Shown here piece after piece: positions 16,996-28,772 of a DNA stretch of 64,000 bases (within the stretch, counting starts at the first letter, position 1; each line of letters opens with the position of its first letter). Origin of the DNA: Clostridiales bacterium Firm_09. Lineage in GTDB: Bacteria; Bacillota; Clostridia; Christensenellales; DTU072. The translations under genes and the position numbers were made by a program. The stretch lies in NCBI GenBank assembly GCA_001604065.1, contig LVAO01000006.1:62001-126000 (forward strand). The letters run 5' to 3'. The notes beneath the pieces were generated by a model. It saw only the letters and a program-made list of their open reading frames with translations. It was not told the origin of the DNA and searched no databases.

Positions 16996-17967
16996 CTATG
17001 ATTGTGTCAAACGGATGTATTCGTCCGGGCGGACATCAAGGACCAGCATTTGGTCCCCGTTTATGGCAACAGCTTTGTCCGAGCATATCTCTCCGATAAG
17101 AGTCGCTTTGATGCCCTGTTTGCCCATTTCTGCAATCAGCGCCTGCGGCTCCGGCGTTGTAATCAGCATGCTTCCGCTGGATAACAATCTGTACGGGTCG
17201 ACCTTAAGCGCCTCGCAGATGGCTTTGGTACAGGGAAGCAGGGGAATGGACTGCGTAAAGATTCTTGCCCCGATGCCGGCGCGCTCACACAGTTCGCTGA
17301 CCGCGCCGTATACGCCACCCTCGGTGATGTCATGCATCGAAGTGATGTTCAGATTTCTTGCAATCCGGCTTTCTTCACCCACACCCGTCTGCTTTGACAA
17401 CTCCAGTGCTTCTGCCAGCATATCCTGCGGGAGCTTTAAGCTAAGCTCTTTGTAAAATGCCTTGGCAAGAAGCGCGGTGCCTTCCAGTCCGATATGCTTG
17501 GTGACGACAATGCCGTCTCCCTGCCGGGCGGAGGCGACCATAAAATGTTTGTTTGCTTTGCCGACAGCGGTACAGCTGACAATCATTCGATTGACGGCAT
17601 CCGAAAATTCGGTATGTCCTCCGGCGATTTCGATATTTTGTCTTTTTGCCTCTGCCTCGGCGTCGTCCATGACCGCCGCAATGTCCCGGGGCGTGCCGGT
17701 CACCGGTGCGATGATTGTAAGCATCAGCAAAAAAGGTTCTCCTCCGCCCGCCCATACATCGTTGGCCGCAACTTTTACCGCAAGACTGCCGATATTCTGT
17801 GTTTCGCCCGTAATCGGGTCAGAAGAAATCAGCATAAGCCCGTCGGAAGAAAAGGACGCACAGTCCTCTCCGATTGCCGCGCCGGTTATCACTTCTTTTC
17901 TTCTGTGCGAAATGCGTGAAAGAACTGCTTCCTGCAGCTCCCCGCTCCCTAATTTGCCGATTCTCAT
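16996..17967 (-). CDS. AIR synthase-related protein (HypE/PurM superfamily)
   Basis: This 323-residue protein belongs to the PurM/ThiL/HypE superfamily of ATP-binding enzymes. It shows an N-terminal glycine-rich segment (KLGSGELQEAVL), GAAIGEDCASF with the metal/ATP aspartate, VKVAANDVWAGGGEP typical of the family, and EIAGGHTEFSDAVNRM. Its substrate cannot be told from sequence. No hyp genes are nearby, so a hydrogenase-maturation role is not supported. It is the first gene of the long minus-strand unit. The TATAAT lies only nine bases before the ATG and no Shine-Dalgarno is present, suggesting a leaderless message. Confidence 0.8.
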   Translation of the reverse strand: MRIGKLGSGELQEAVLSRISHRRKEVITGAAIGEDCASFSSDGLMLISSDPITGETQNIGSLAVKVAANDVWAGGGEPFLLMLTIIAPVTGTPRDIAAVMDDAEAEAKRQNIEIAGGHTEFSDAVNRMIVSCTAVGKANKHFMVASARQGDGIVVTKHIGLEGTALLAKAFYKELSLKLPQDMLAEALELSKQTGVGEESRIARNLNITSMHDITEGGVYGAVSELCERAGIGARIFTQSIPLLPCTKAICEALKVDPYRLLSSGSMLITTPEPQALIAEMGKQGIKATLIGEICSDKAVAINGDQMLVLDVRPDEYIRLTQS

Positions 17968-17976
17968 TGCAACAAT

Positions 17977-17982
17977 ATTATA
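17977..17982 (-). promoter_or_regulatory. -10 element giving a probably leaderless transcript
   Basis: A perfect TATAAT on the minus strand ends nine bases before the ATG at 17967. The -35 region (TTTTAC at 18000-18005) is poor. If transcription begins at the usual distance, the 5' leader is only two or three bases, and no Shine-Dalgarno fits. Confidence 0.5.
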
Positions 17983-18052
17983 AAACAGTTATCGAAATAG
18001 TAAAATGAAATAATAGGCATGCGGCAAAGTTATCCACATTTTTACATTTTTT

Positions 18053-22269
<4,217 letters not shown>

Positions 22270-22325
22270 AGCTTGTCCTTTGATTCATGATTTTGTGTAT
22301 TAAAAAAGATATTCCCAGCAGAATC

Positions 22326-23315
22326 TCAATTTTCTTCCCATGCCTTGGGAACAAAATGTTCGCGAAACATTTTCAGGGCATAATTATCGCTCATGCCGGC
22401 AATATAATCCGCAATAAATACTTTTTTATCCTCCGTATTCTTTCTGTACCCTTCGGGAACCAGCATAGGATAGACAAGGTAATATTGATATAAAAGCTCC
22501 AGCATATGCGTCGCCCTCTCTTCTTCTGTCTTTGCGGCCGATTTCACATAAACTTTCTCAAACATGAAATCTCTGAGATCCGTCATCGCGCGGGCATAGC
22601 GGGGAGATTGCCTGATTTCGGGCTTGCCGTAGCTTTGCTCAACAATATCTGTCACAAACGAATTGATTTTTTGCCCTTTTTTGTTGCCGAGAAGTGCATT
22701 TATATCCTTGGGAATATCCTCTTCGTCAAGAATGCCCGCACGCATCGCGTCATCTATATCATGATTGAGATAGGCTATCCTGTCTGCAAAACTCGCCACC
22801 TTGCCTTCCAGCGTGCAGGGCGTACCATCCAATTTATGGTGAAGAATACCGTCTCTCACTTCATACGTCAGATTCAGCCCCTGCCCGTCTTCTTCGAGCA
22901 CTTCGACAACGCGCAGGCTCTGCTCATTATGGGCAAAATGCCCGGTCATTTTATTAAGAACCCGCTCCCCGGCATGCCCGAAAGGCGTATGTCCCAGATC
23001 ATGCCCCAGACCGATGGCTTCGGTAAGGTCCTCATTGAGAAGGAGAGCGCGGCTTATGGTGCGTGCAATCTGCGTCACCTCAAGCGTATGGGTAAGCCTT
23101 GTACGGTAATGATCGCCTCCCGGCGACAAAAAAACCTGTGTCTTATGTTTCAGTCGCCGGAAGGATTTGCAATGCACTATCCTGTCGCGATCGCGCTGGA
23201 ATTCTGTCCGCAGCGGACAAGGCTCAAGAGGCTTCTGACGGCCCAGAGTATCATACGAATGCGCTGCGAAAGGCATCAGATACTCTTTTTCAAATCGCAA
23301 ATAATCTTCTTTCAT
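22326..23315 (-). CDS. dGTPase-like deoxynucleotide triphosphohydrolase (HD domain)
   Basis: The protein belongs to the Dgt/SAMHD1-like HD superfamily that hydrolyses dNTPs to nucleosides and tripolyphosphate. With ATG at 23315 it is 329 residues. The HD metal ligands are in RTRLTHTLEV and GLGHDLGHTPFGHAG, followed by LNHDIDDAMRAG. An in-frame TTG six codons upstream has no Shine-Dalgarno. In B. subtilis-type genomes a homologue precedes dnaG; here it precedes pcrA-ligA in an apparent repair/replication unit. The exact nucleotide preference cannot be read from sequence. Confidence 0.88.
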   Translation of the reverse strand: MKEDYLRFEKEYLMPFAAHSYDTLGRQKPLEPCPLRTEFQRDRDRIVHCKSFRRLKHKTQVFLSPGGDHYRTRLTHTLEVTQIARTISRALLLNEDLTEAIGLGHDLGHTPFGHAGERVLNKMTGHFAHNEQSLRVVEVLEEDGQGLNLTYEVRDGILHHKLDGTPCTLEGKVASFADRIAYLNHDIDDAMRAGILDEEDIPKDINALLGNKKGQKINSFVTDIVEQSYGKPEIRQSPRYARAMTDLRDFMFEKVYVKSAAKTEEERATHMLELLYQYYLVYPMLVPEGYRKNTEDKKVFIADYIAGMSDNYALKMFREHFVPKAWEEN

Positions 23316-23402
23316 TTTGTTATCCGATATCAAAAGCTTTGTTTTCTGCCATGCGGATTCGGAACAGACGATGATTCCTCATGTACGCTCCCGGTATTTA
23401 TT

Positions 23403-23431
23403 ATTATAACATTATCCATACTGTTTTTGAA
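23403..23431 (-). promoter_or_regulatory. Promoter of the dGTPase-pcrA-ligA unit
   Basis: On the minus strand TTCAAA (23426-23431), a 17-base spacer and a perfect TATAAT (23403-23408). It predicts a leader of about 80 bases. Confidence 0.6.
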
Positions 23432-23468
23432 CGGTTATTATGATTTTTTCTCCGCATAATAAAATCAG

Positions 23469-24143
23469 ATGGAATATAGAAAGAAAATGATCAAACCGGC
23501 CATATTGATTGTCGCTCTTTTTCTTGCCTTCATACCGGTTTCGCATGCAGGCGGCCCGGCTCATGCGGAAAACGGATACGAAGCAGCCGAAACCGTTTCT
23601 GCAACTTATACCGTCGCCGCAGGGGATACCCTGTGGAAGATTGCAATCCGATACGAAATCGGTCTCCGGGAACTCATAGCCGCCAATCCGCAGCTTAAAA
23701 ACCCCGCGCTACTCTACGTCGGGCAAAAAATCAATATCCCCGTGACCGCTCCGCTGAAGAGCATCGAGGACGAGATTGTACGTCTGGTAAATGTTGAACG
23801 CGCAAAAAACGGGCTTGCGCCGCTTACCTCAAATTGGCAGGCAGCGCGTGTCGCCCGCATCAAATCACAAGATATGATTGACAATAACTACTTTTCGCAT
23901 ATCTCACCTTCCTATGGCTCGCCCTTCAAAATGATGGAGAGCTTCGGGCTGCGATTCTCCGCCGCGGCAGAAAATATCGCTTATGGCCAGCAGAGCGCAC
24001 AGGAAGCCGTCAATTCTTGGATGAATTCCCCCGGTCATCGCGCCAATATCCTCAGCAAGAGCTACACTCAAATCGGCGTCGGTGTCGCAAAGAAAGCCAA
24101 TGGAACACTTTATTTTACGCAGATGTTTTTGAAGCCGGTATGA
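23469..24143 (+). CDS. Secreted LysM-CAP domain protein (SafA/YkwD-like)
   Basis: This 224-residue protein has a signal peptide (KMIKPAILIVALFLAFIPV, cleavage near AHA-EN), one LysM domain at about 47-90 (YTVAAGDTLWKIAIRYEIGL ... LYVGQKINIP) and a C-terminal CAP/SCP domain at about 98-222 with VNVERAKNGLAPL, YFSHISP, AENIAYG and WMNSPGHRANIL. LysM binds peptidoglycan. CAP domains of this type are common in spore-coat and envelope proteins of Clostridia; given spoVM in the same window a spore role is possible but inferred. Start choice is uncertain: Shine-Dalgarno is weak, and an ATG at 23487 is an alternative. Confidence 0.85.
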   Translation: MEYRKKMIKPAILIVALFLAFIPVSHAGGPAHAENGYEAAETVSATYTVAAGDTLWKIAIRYEIGLRELIAANPQLKNPALLYVGQKINIPVTAPLKSIEDEIVRLVNVERAKNGLAPLTSNWQAARVARIKSQDMIDNNYFSHISPSYGSPFKMMESFGLRFSAAAENIAYGQQSAQEAVNSWMNSPGHRANILSKSYTQIGVGVAKKANGTLYFTQMFLKPV

Positions 24144-24153
24144 TTCCATCTCG

Positions 24154-24182
24154 GACCGGTCGGAAATCTGTTCCGACCGGTC
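24154..24182. repeat. 12-bp inverted repeat between convergent genes
   Basis: GACCGGTCGGAA (24154-24165) pairs perfectly with TTCCGACCGGTC (24171-24182) around ATCTG. There is no T-run on either strand, so it may stop or protect both convergent transcripts without being a standard intrinsic terminator. Confidence 0.6.
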
Positions 24183-24194
24183 GGAATGGCTTCT

Positions 24195-25406
24195 TCATCC
24201 ATGGAATTCCGGAAAAATTTCAAGTGTCACATCGCTCAGCGGGAAGGTGCAGCAGGGATGGACATAACCGTAATCAAAGTCCGCCATCCTGCGGCCGTCG
24301 ACAGATTTGGGTATATAAACCTCGCCGCTTACAAGACGGGAGTGGCACCAGCCGCATATGCCGCTGCGGCAGCGGGCTGGGGCGGCTATGCCGCTGTGCT
24401 CCATCGTATTGAGCAGCGTATCGTGCGCAGAACATGCTGTCCTCTTTTCTTCTCCACGCATGAGGACAGTAAGGTTGAATACGCTTCCCTTCGCTTTGGG
24501 ATACTCTTTATCTTTTTCTGGATTTCTGTATTCTCCGAATACTTCATGGCGTATAAATTTGCGGCGTATGCCGAGTTTTGCGATTTCTTTATCCGCAAAA
24601 TCATACATCGCCTGCGGCCCGCAGATGAAGACAGAATAGTCTTCGTTTTGCGGTGCATATTTTTTGATGATCTCGGCGGTGATAAAACCGCGCTCACAGC
24701 CTTTGGCGTCCTCATCGCTTAGGATATCGATTCTTTTGAAAGCCGGACAGGCGGCGGCAATCGCATCGAATTCTTCTTTGAAAAGAATATCTTTTGATGT
24801 CCTGCTGCCGTACAGGAGTGTCAGGCTGGCTTCTTCGTCGCCATCCGCAATCGCCTTGGCAAGAGAAAGGAACGGCGTGATGCCGCAGCCGCCCGCGAGA
24901 CCGATAATGTGCTTTGCATCACGCAAAGGCTCATAGGTGAACACACCTTCGGGCGCGGAGGCCACAACTTTGGTGCCCACCTGCCATTGGTCCAGAATAA
25001 AATGAGTGGCAAGCCCGCCTTCCACACGTTTGACGGTAATGGCATATTTGCCGCTCAAAGATTCTTTGGGCGACGAACAGAGAGAATACGGACGGGTCAG
25101 CTTTGCATTTCCGATAGTCAAGGATATCGAAATATACTGGCCGGCGGAAAAATAAGCAAGCGTTTTTGTGCCTTTTTCTGTATCCGGCGCCAATATATAC
25201 GTTTTCACATCGGCGTTTCTCTCGATGACTTTTGATACCACAAGGTATTGGACAGCAGGATGGAGCGCTTCTGCAAGCGCATTGGCTTTGTAGGATTGCA
25301 GGGGCGGCAGCTCTTTTGCGGGCGCAGCCTCAATAATTTGATTCCTTTTGGGAATCATTTTAAGAAAATCAAATTTGCTTAAAGAACGGATATTGGATCC
25401 GGACAT
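24195..25406 (-). CDS. FNR-type flavoreductase with C-terminal 2Fe-2S ferredoxin domain
   Basis: This 403-residue protein carries electrons between NAD(P)H, FAD and a 2Fe-2S centre. After a roughly 60-residue N-terminal extension comes the FAD domain with RPYSLCSSP. The NAD(P) domain follows with GLAGGCGITPFLSLA and ICGPQAMYDF. The plant-type ferredoxin domain ends the chain, with cysteines in CRSGICGWC (C-x4-C-x2-C) and a fourth in HPCC. I start at ATG 25406 because AAAGGGGG lies upstream and because the preceding gene's TGA ends one base before it. It is translationally coupled to the FAD oxidoreductase, its likely redox partner. Confidence 0.88.
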   Translation of the reverse strand: MSGSNIRSLSKFDFLKMIPKRNQIIEAAPAKELPPLQSYKANALAEALHPAVQYLVVSKVIERNADVKTYILAPDTEKGTKTLAYFSAGQYISISLTIGNAKLTRPYSLCSSPKESLSGKYAITVKRVEGGLATHFILDQWQVGTKVVASAPEGVFTYEPLRDAKHIIGLAGGCGITPFLSLAKAIADGDEEASLTLLYGSRTSKDILFKEEFDAIAAACPAFKRIDILSDEDAKGCERGFITAEIIKKYAPQNEDYSVFICGPQAMYDFADKEIAKLGIRRKFIRHEVFGEYRNPEKDKEYPKAKGSVFNLTVLMRGEEKRTACSAHDTLLNTMEHSGIAAPARCRSGICGWCHSRLVSGEVYIPKSVDGRRMADFDYGYVHPCCTFPLSDVTLEIFPEFHG

Positions 25407-25407
25407 A

Positions 25408-26925
25408 TCAGATACCCCCTTTGAGTTTTCTTGATACCCTGTCGCCGGCAATTTTGCCGGAAGTGTAGGTTGAGCTGTAACCGATGCTGCGCGCCGAATG
25501 CCCGCCGCAGAATGTCAGATTCGGTATGGTATAATCGTCTTTCTCAGAAGAAATACGCGCAAGCATGTTATCCCATCCGGCATTGATGTAACCGTAAATC
25601 GTTCCTTCCGGTGTGCCCAGATAACGGGCAAACGTGACAGGTGTCGCGATCGAAATTTCTTCTATATGGGAAATGATGTCCATCCCCGAAAGCTTCTCAT
25701 AGGCTTCCAGATAACGTCTGGCAAGATTGTTCTTGTATTTCTTGTATTCCTCCGGCTTCAGATCTTCGGGAATGTCTGAACCGAACAGCGGCATGGTGAA
25801 AAACATGGAGCAGGTGCCCTTGGGCGTGCAGTCGGGAATCACATCGTTCAAGCAATTGACAATATACATGCTGCCGGAAAGTCTTTGTTCGTATTGCTTG
25901 CGTGCGTTGCCCGTCGATGTGACAAAGACGGTATAATCTTTGATGCCAAGCTCCTCCATCGTGCAGTCCAATCCAAGATATACCGTCGCAACCGAAATCC
26001 CGAATCTGCGCGCATTGGCGAGCTTAAGATCCCTTTGCGGGATTCTGGCAGGATCCGAACGGTTGAAAACATTGTTGGGTATGATATTGGATATGATTTC
26101 TTTTGCGAAAAGCTCTTTGCCTGCCGCTTCTACACCGATTGCCTGACCTTCTGCGCCAAAAATAAAACGCGTCACTTCTGAATTATACCAGACCTCACCG
26201 CCGTTGTCGCGGATGACCTTTTCCAGCGCCATGGATAATTCGTGGGAGCGTTTATAAGGCATGGCTGCGCCGTTTTTGACATAAGAGTTCAGCATCGCCA
26301 GATAATGCATCGCATTGACTTCGTCTGTCGGTACCCCCAGATATCCCCAGTAGGTGCAAAGAATGTCGCGCGCCTTTTCCGACAGACCCAGCGCGTCCAT
26401 TACCTGCTCGACGGAATGCGAAGCAACGCGCATAAAATCTCCGTGCCTGGTGATCATCACCAATGGGTTCGGCTTGCCTTTCATTTTGGTGATATAGGCG
26501 ATTGCTTCTTCCACTTTGCGCGCCAAATCAAAAAGCGCACGCACCTGTTTTTCGCAGCCGGGCACAGCGCGCTCCATCTCCTTGCAAAAAGCATCGATGC
26601 CCGCGGGCAATTTGACATCGTAACCGTCCGGTCCGGTTGCGACCGTACGGAAGGTATTGAATTCGTATTGCCAGTTGATTTCTGCCCCCAGTTCCTTGAA
26701 AATCTGATAAACCGGACCGGGGTTCTCTGACGTGCCTACACCTGCAAGTTCGTGAAGCGAAGGCTCAAACTCAAAACGCCCCCGCACAAAACTTGAGGCG
26801 CTTCCGCCGGGAAGGTTGTGCTTTTCTAAAAGAAGCGTTTTTAGGCCATTCTTCGCGGTCGTCGCGGCGGCGACAAGACCGGCATTGCCGGCTCCGACCA
26901 CAATGACATCATAATTCTTGTCCAT
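25408..26925 (-). CDS. CrtI/phytoene desaturase-like FAD-dependent oxidoreductase
   Basis: The 505 residues begin with a dinucleotide-binding fold (YDVIVVGAGNAGLVAAATTA, GxGxxG at 11-16) and LLLEKHNLPGGSASSF, the pattern of the phytoene-desaturase/carotenoid-isomerase/retinol-saturase superfamily. The C terminus has the FAD-closing motif GGHSARSIGYSSTYTSGKIAGD. No other carotenoid genes are nearby, so carotenoid chemistry is not supported; the substrate is unknown. It is the first gene of a two-gene unit with the flavoreductase, has a strong TTGACG-17-TATAAT promoter and an AAGGAGAGG Shine-Dalgarno. Confidence 0.85.
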   Translation of the reverse strand: MDKNYDVIVVGAGNAGLVAAATTAKNGLKTLLLEKHNLPGGSASSFVRGRFEFEPSLHELAGVGTSENPGPVYQIFKELGAEINWQYEFNTFRTVATGPDGYDVKLPAGIDAFCKEMERAVPGCEKQVRALFDLARKVEEAIAYITKMKGKPNPLVMITRHGDFMRVASHSVEQVMDALGLSEKARDILCTYWGYLGVPTDEVNAMHYLAMLNSYVKNGAAMPYKRSHELSMALEKVIRDNGGEVWYNSEVTRFIFGAEGQAIGVEAAGKELFAKEIISNIIPNNVFNRSDPARIPQRDLKLANARRFGISVATVYLGLDCTMEELGIKDYTVFVTSTGNARKQYEQRLSGSMYIVNCLNDVIPDCTPKGTCSMFFTMPLFGSDIPEDLKPEEYKKYKNNLARRYLEAYEKLSGMDIISHIEEISIATPVTFARYLGTPEGTIYGYINAGWDNMLARISSEKDDYTIPNLTFCGGHSARSIGYSSTYTSGKIAGDRVSRKLKGGI

Positions 26926-26983
26926 CCTGTCCTCTCCTTATTAAAATATTCTTATTAAAACCATAAGAAAAATCATCATCCTG

Positions 26984-27012
26984 ATTATAAATCTTATTTT
27001 TTTATGCGTCAA
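26984..27012 (-). promoter_or_regulatory. Sigma-A promoter of the oxidoreductase pair
   Basis: TTGACG (27007-27012), 17-base spacer, TATAAT (26984-26989) on the minus strand. Confidence 0.85.
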
Positions 27013-27131
27013 TACGGTAAAATTCGAAAATTACGGAAACACTTCATAAATCTTTGAGAATTCAAGCGAACATCAAATTCCGCTATAATTTCGAAATCCG
27101 CATCTGAATATCAAAATTCATTCTGTAAACG

Positions 27132-27153
27132 TGATTTGTGAAGTGGTTCCTTA
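27132..27153. repeat. Solo relic end of a dispersed element
   Basis: TGATTTGTGAAGTGGTTCCT plus TA is identical over 22 bases to 34975-34996, the right end of a transposon relic. No matching left end is seen nearby. Confidence 0.7.
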
Positions 27154-27247
27154 CCTTTTTTGGGCTTTGTCTCTGCCTGAATAATATCATCTGTGCTGCG
27201 GAACTGCCGACAGCGATAATCCCGTACAGTTATGTCAAAAACGGCCA

Positions 27248-27276
27248 TTGCGCATCTTCCCGTTCCGTGATAAGAT
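27248..27276 (+). promoter_or_regulatory. Promoter of the SASA esterase gene
   Basis: TTGCGC (27248-27253), 17-base spacer, TAAGAT (27271-27276), followed by the AAAGGGG Shine-Dalgarno of the esterase gene. Confidence 0.6.
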
Positions 27277-27305
27277 GTAGTAATTAAAATAAAGGGGATA
27301 TTCAT

Positions 27306-28652
27306 ATGGAAAAACTGAAACGGAATACGCTGTCTTCAACTCTTTTTCTTCTCCTCAGCCTTGCGTTGTTATGGCTGTCACAACGATTTCTTTTTGAACC
27401 CTACCGGGATGCAACGCTGTGGAAAACCGCCCTCTGCTACACGGCATCCGGACTATGCTTTATAGCCCTCTCATTCTGGGTTGCTCTCAGACTCGCAAAC
27501 AAGCAGCCCGGGATGACATTTGCACTCGGCACCGCGATGGGACTCGCGGCAACCGGAATTTTTATCGGAACAGGCGCAATCTTTGCCTCATTTTCGCCCA
27601 GGGTTTTTGCTTACGGCGTATCCACCGCCATCCTGGACAGCATTGTTTTTGCTGCAATCGCATTTGCTTTTGGCAAAACCCATGCGCGGTCCGGCGCAAA
27701 GACACTCTCTGTGCTTGCCGCAGCCGTTCTTATTCTGGCAATCGGCTTCCTTTCTTCTTTTTCCCAGGCTGCGATAAAAAGCGCGCCCAAAGGGGGCGTC
27801 ATCAGCAACTTCCAAATCAAAAATTGCCTGCCGGATGGCGGCGGAAAACCTGTAAAAGTAATTCTTCTCGCCGGACAGTCCAATGCCTCGGGTGTATCTT
27901 CGGTAGAATATTTGTCAAAAAAAGAAGATCCTGCGTCATTCGCCCGTTACAATGCGGGATACGAAAACATCCGGATCAATTTTTTTACCGAAAACGGAAA
28001 CAATTCTTCGGATGGCTATTATATACCCGTAACCCTCGGGCAGGGATGCCGGACGTCCTGTTTCGGACCCGAAATCGGCCTTGCGGATGCCCTTTTTGAG
28101 GATTATCCGCAGGAGACTTTCATCATCCTCAAATATACCTGGGGCGGCACAAACCTCTACAACCAATGGCTTTCTCCCTCTTCCGAGGGCAAAACAGGCG
28201 GATTGTATACGGCATTCGTCCGTTTTGTCAAAGCAAATATGGAGTATCTTCTCGCAAGAAATTATAACGCGGACATTGTTGCCATGTGCTGGATGCAGGG
28301 TGAATCCGATGCCTTGGACAAAAACAGCTTCGTGTACGGAGAAAATACCGCAAATCTTGTGCGTGACCTCCGCAATGAATTTGCGGACTTCCTTCCGGAA
28401 AGAGGAATGCTGTTTGCGGATGCGGGCATATCGGACAGCGTCTGCTGGAAGAACTATGCCGCAATCAATGATGCCAAGCGCGCTTTTGCAGAGACTTCCC
28501 CTCTCAATATCTATCTGGATACGATTGCCGCCGGCCTCACGGTCAGCAATGAACCGGAAGGCAACCCCGACCTTGCCCATTACGACTCGATGTCCGAAAT
28601 CCTGCTCGGCAGAATGTTCGGTGAAGCAATCGGAGAATTTTTGTCCGACTGA
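27306..28652 (+). CDS. Membrane-anchored sialate-O-acetylesterase-like (SASA) protein
   Basis: The 448-residue protein has about five N-terminal membrane segments (residues roughly 10-30, 38-58, 68-90, 98-118, 130-150). An extracytoplasmic SASA/DUF303 SGNH-like hydrolase domain follows. The nucleophile block is LLAGQSNASG at about 192-201. It is followed by YTWGGTNLYNQW and CWMQGESDA (W-x-Q-G-E-x-D). The likely catalytic His is in DLAHYDSMSEILLGRM near the C terminus. SASA enzymes remove acetyl groups from sugars. The substrate is unknown. It converges on the DUF4091 fusion gene, another apparent glycan-acting membrane protein. Confidence 0.85.
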   Translation: MEKLKRNTLSSTLFLLLSLALLWLSQRFLFEPYRDATLWKTALCYTASGLCFIALSFWVALRLANKQPGMTFALGTAMGLAATGIFIGTGAIFASFSPRVFAYGVSTAILDSIVFAAIAFAFGKTHARSGAKTLSVLAAAVLILAIGFLSSFSQAAIKSAPKGGVISNFQIKNCLPDGGGKPVKVILLAGQSNASGVSSVEYLSKKEDPASFARYNAGYENIRINFFTENGNNSSDGYYIPVTLGQGCRTSCFGPEIGLADALFEDYPQETFIILKYTWGGTNLYNQWLSPSSEGKTGGLYTAFVRFVKANMEYLLARNYNADIVAMCWMQGESDALDKNSFVYGENTANLVRDLRNEFADFLPERGMLFADAGISDSVCWKNYAAINDAKRAFAETSPLNIYLDTIAAGLTVSNEPEGNPDLAHYDSMSEILLGRMFGEAIGEFLSD

Positions 28653-28688
28653 AGAACAACCGGACAAAAATTCACGCTTCATTTGCCT

Positions 28689-28705
28689 GCCGGCGGCGCG
28701 CCGGC
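28689..28705. terminator. GC-rich hairpin after the esterase gene
   Basis: GCCGGCG (28689-28695) pairs with CGCCGGC (28699-28705), with flanking TTTGCC and AAAG that can extend it. Only a short T-run follows, so terminator function is probable but not strong. Confidence 0.45.
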
Positions 28706-28725
28706 AAAGTTTTCAGAATTCTGGA

Positions 28726-28758
28726 CTTCCTTCAAGGTATCCGTGACGCTTGTCTTAA
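28726..28758. repeat. Diverged copy of dispersed relic end
   Basis: CTTCCTTCAAGGTATCCGTG and the following ACGCTTGTCTTAA align with 34823-34856, with a few substitutions. It lies between the convergent esterase and DUF4091 genes. Confidence 0.5.
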
Positions 28759-28772
28759 CGCCGCCTGTATTC

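Larger units (their letters stand above)
26926..27305. other. 380-base divergent intergenic region
   Basis: AT-rich. It holds the minus-strand promoter of the oxidoreductase pair, the plus-strand promoter of the SASA esterase and a solo copy of a dispersed relic end at 27132-27153. I see no convincing gene; a 64-codon minus-strand frame across the relic lacks a good start and matches nothing known to me. Confidence 0.6.

Noticed and set aside
27111-27305. Minus-strand 64-codon frame between the oxidoreductase and esterase genes
   Set aside because: It runs through the relic end and ends in the sequence the relic provides; no family and no ribosome-binding site.
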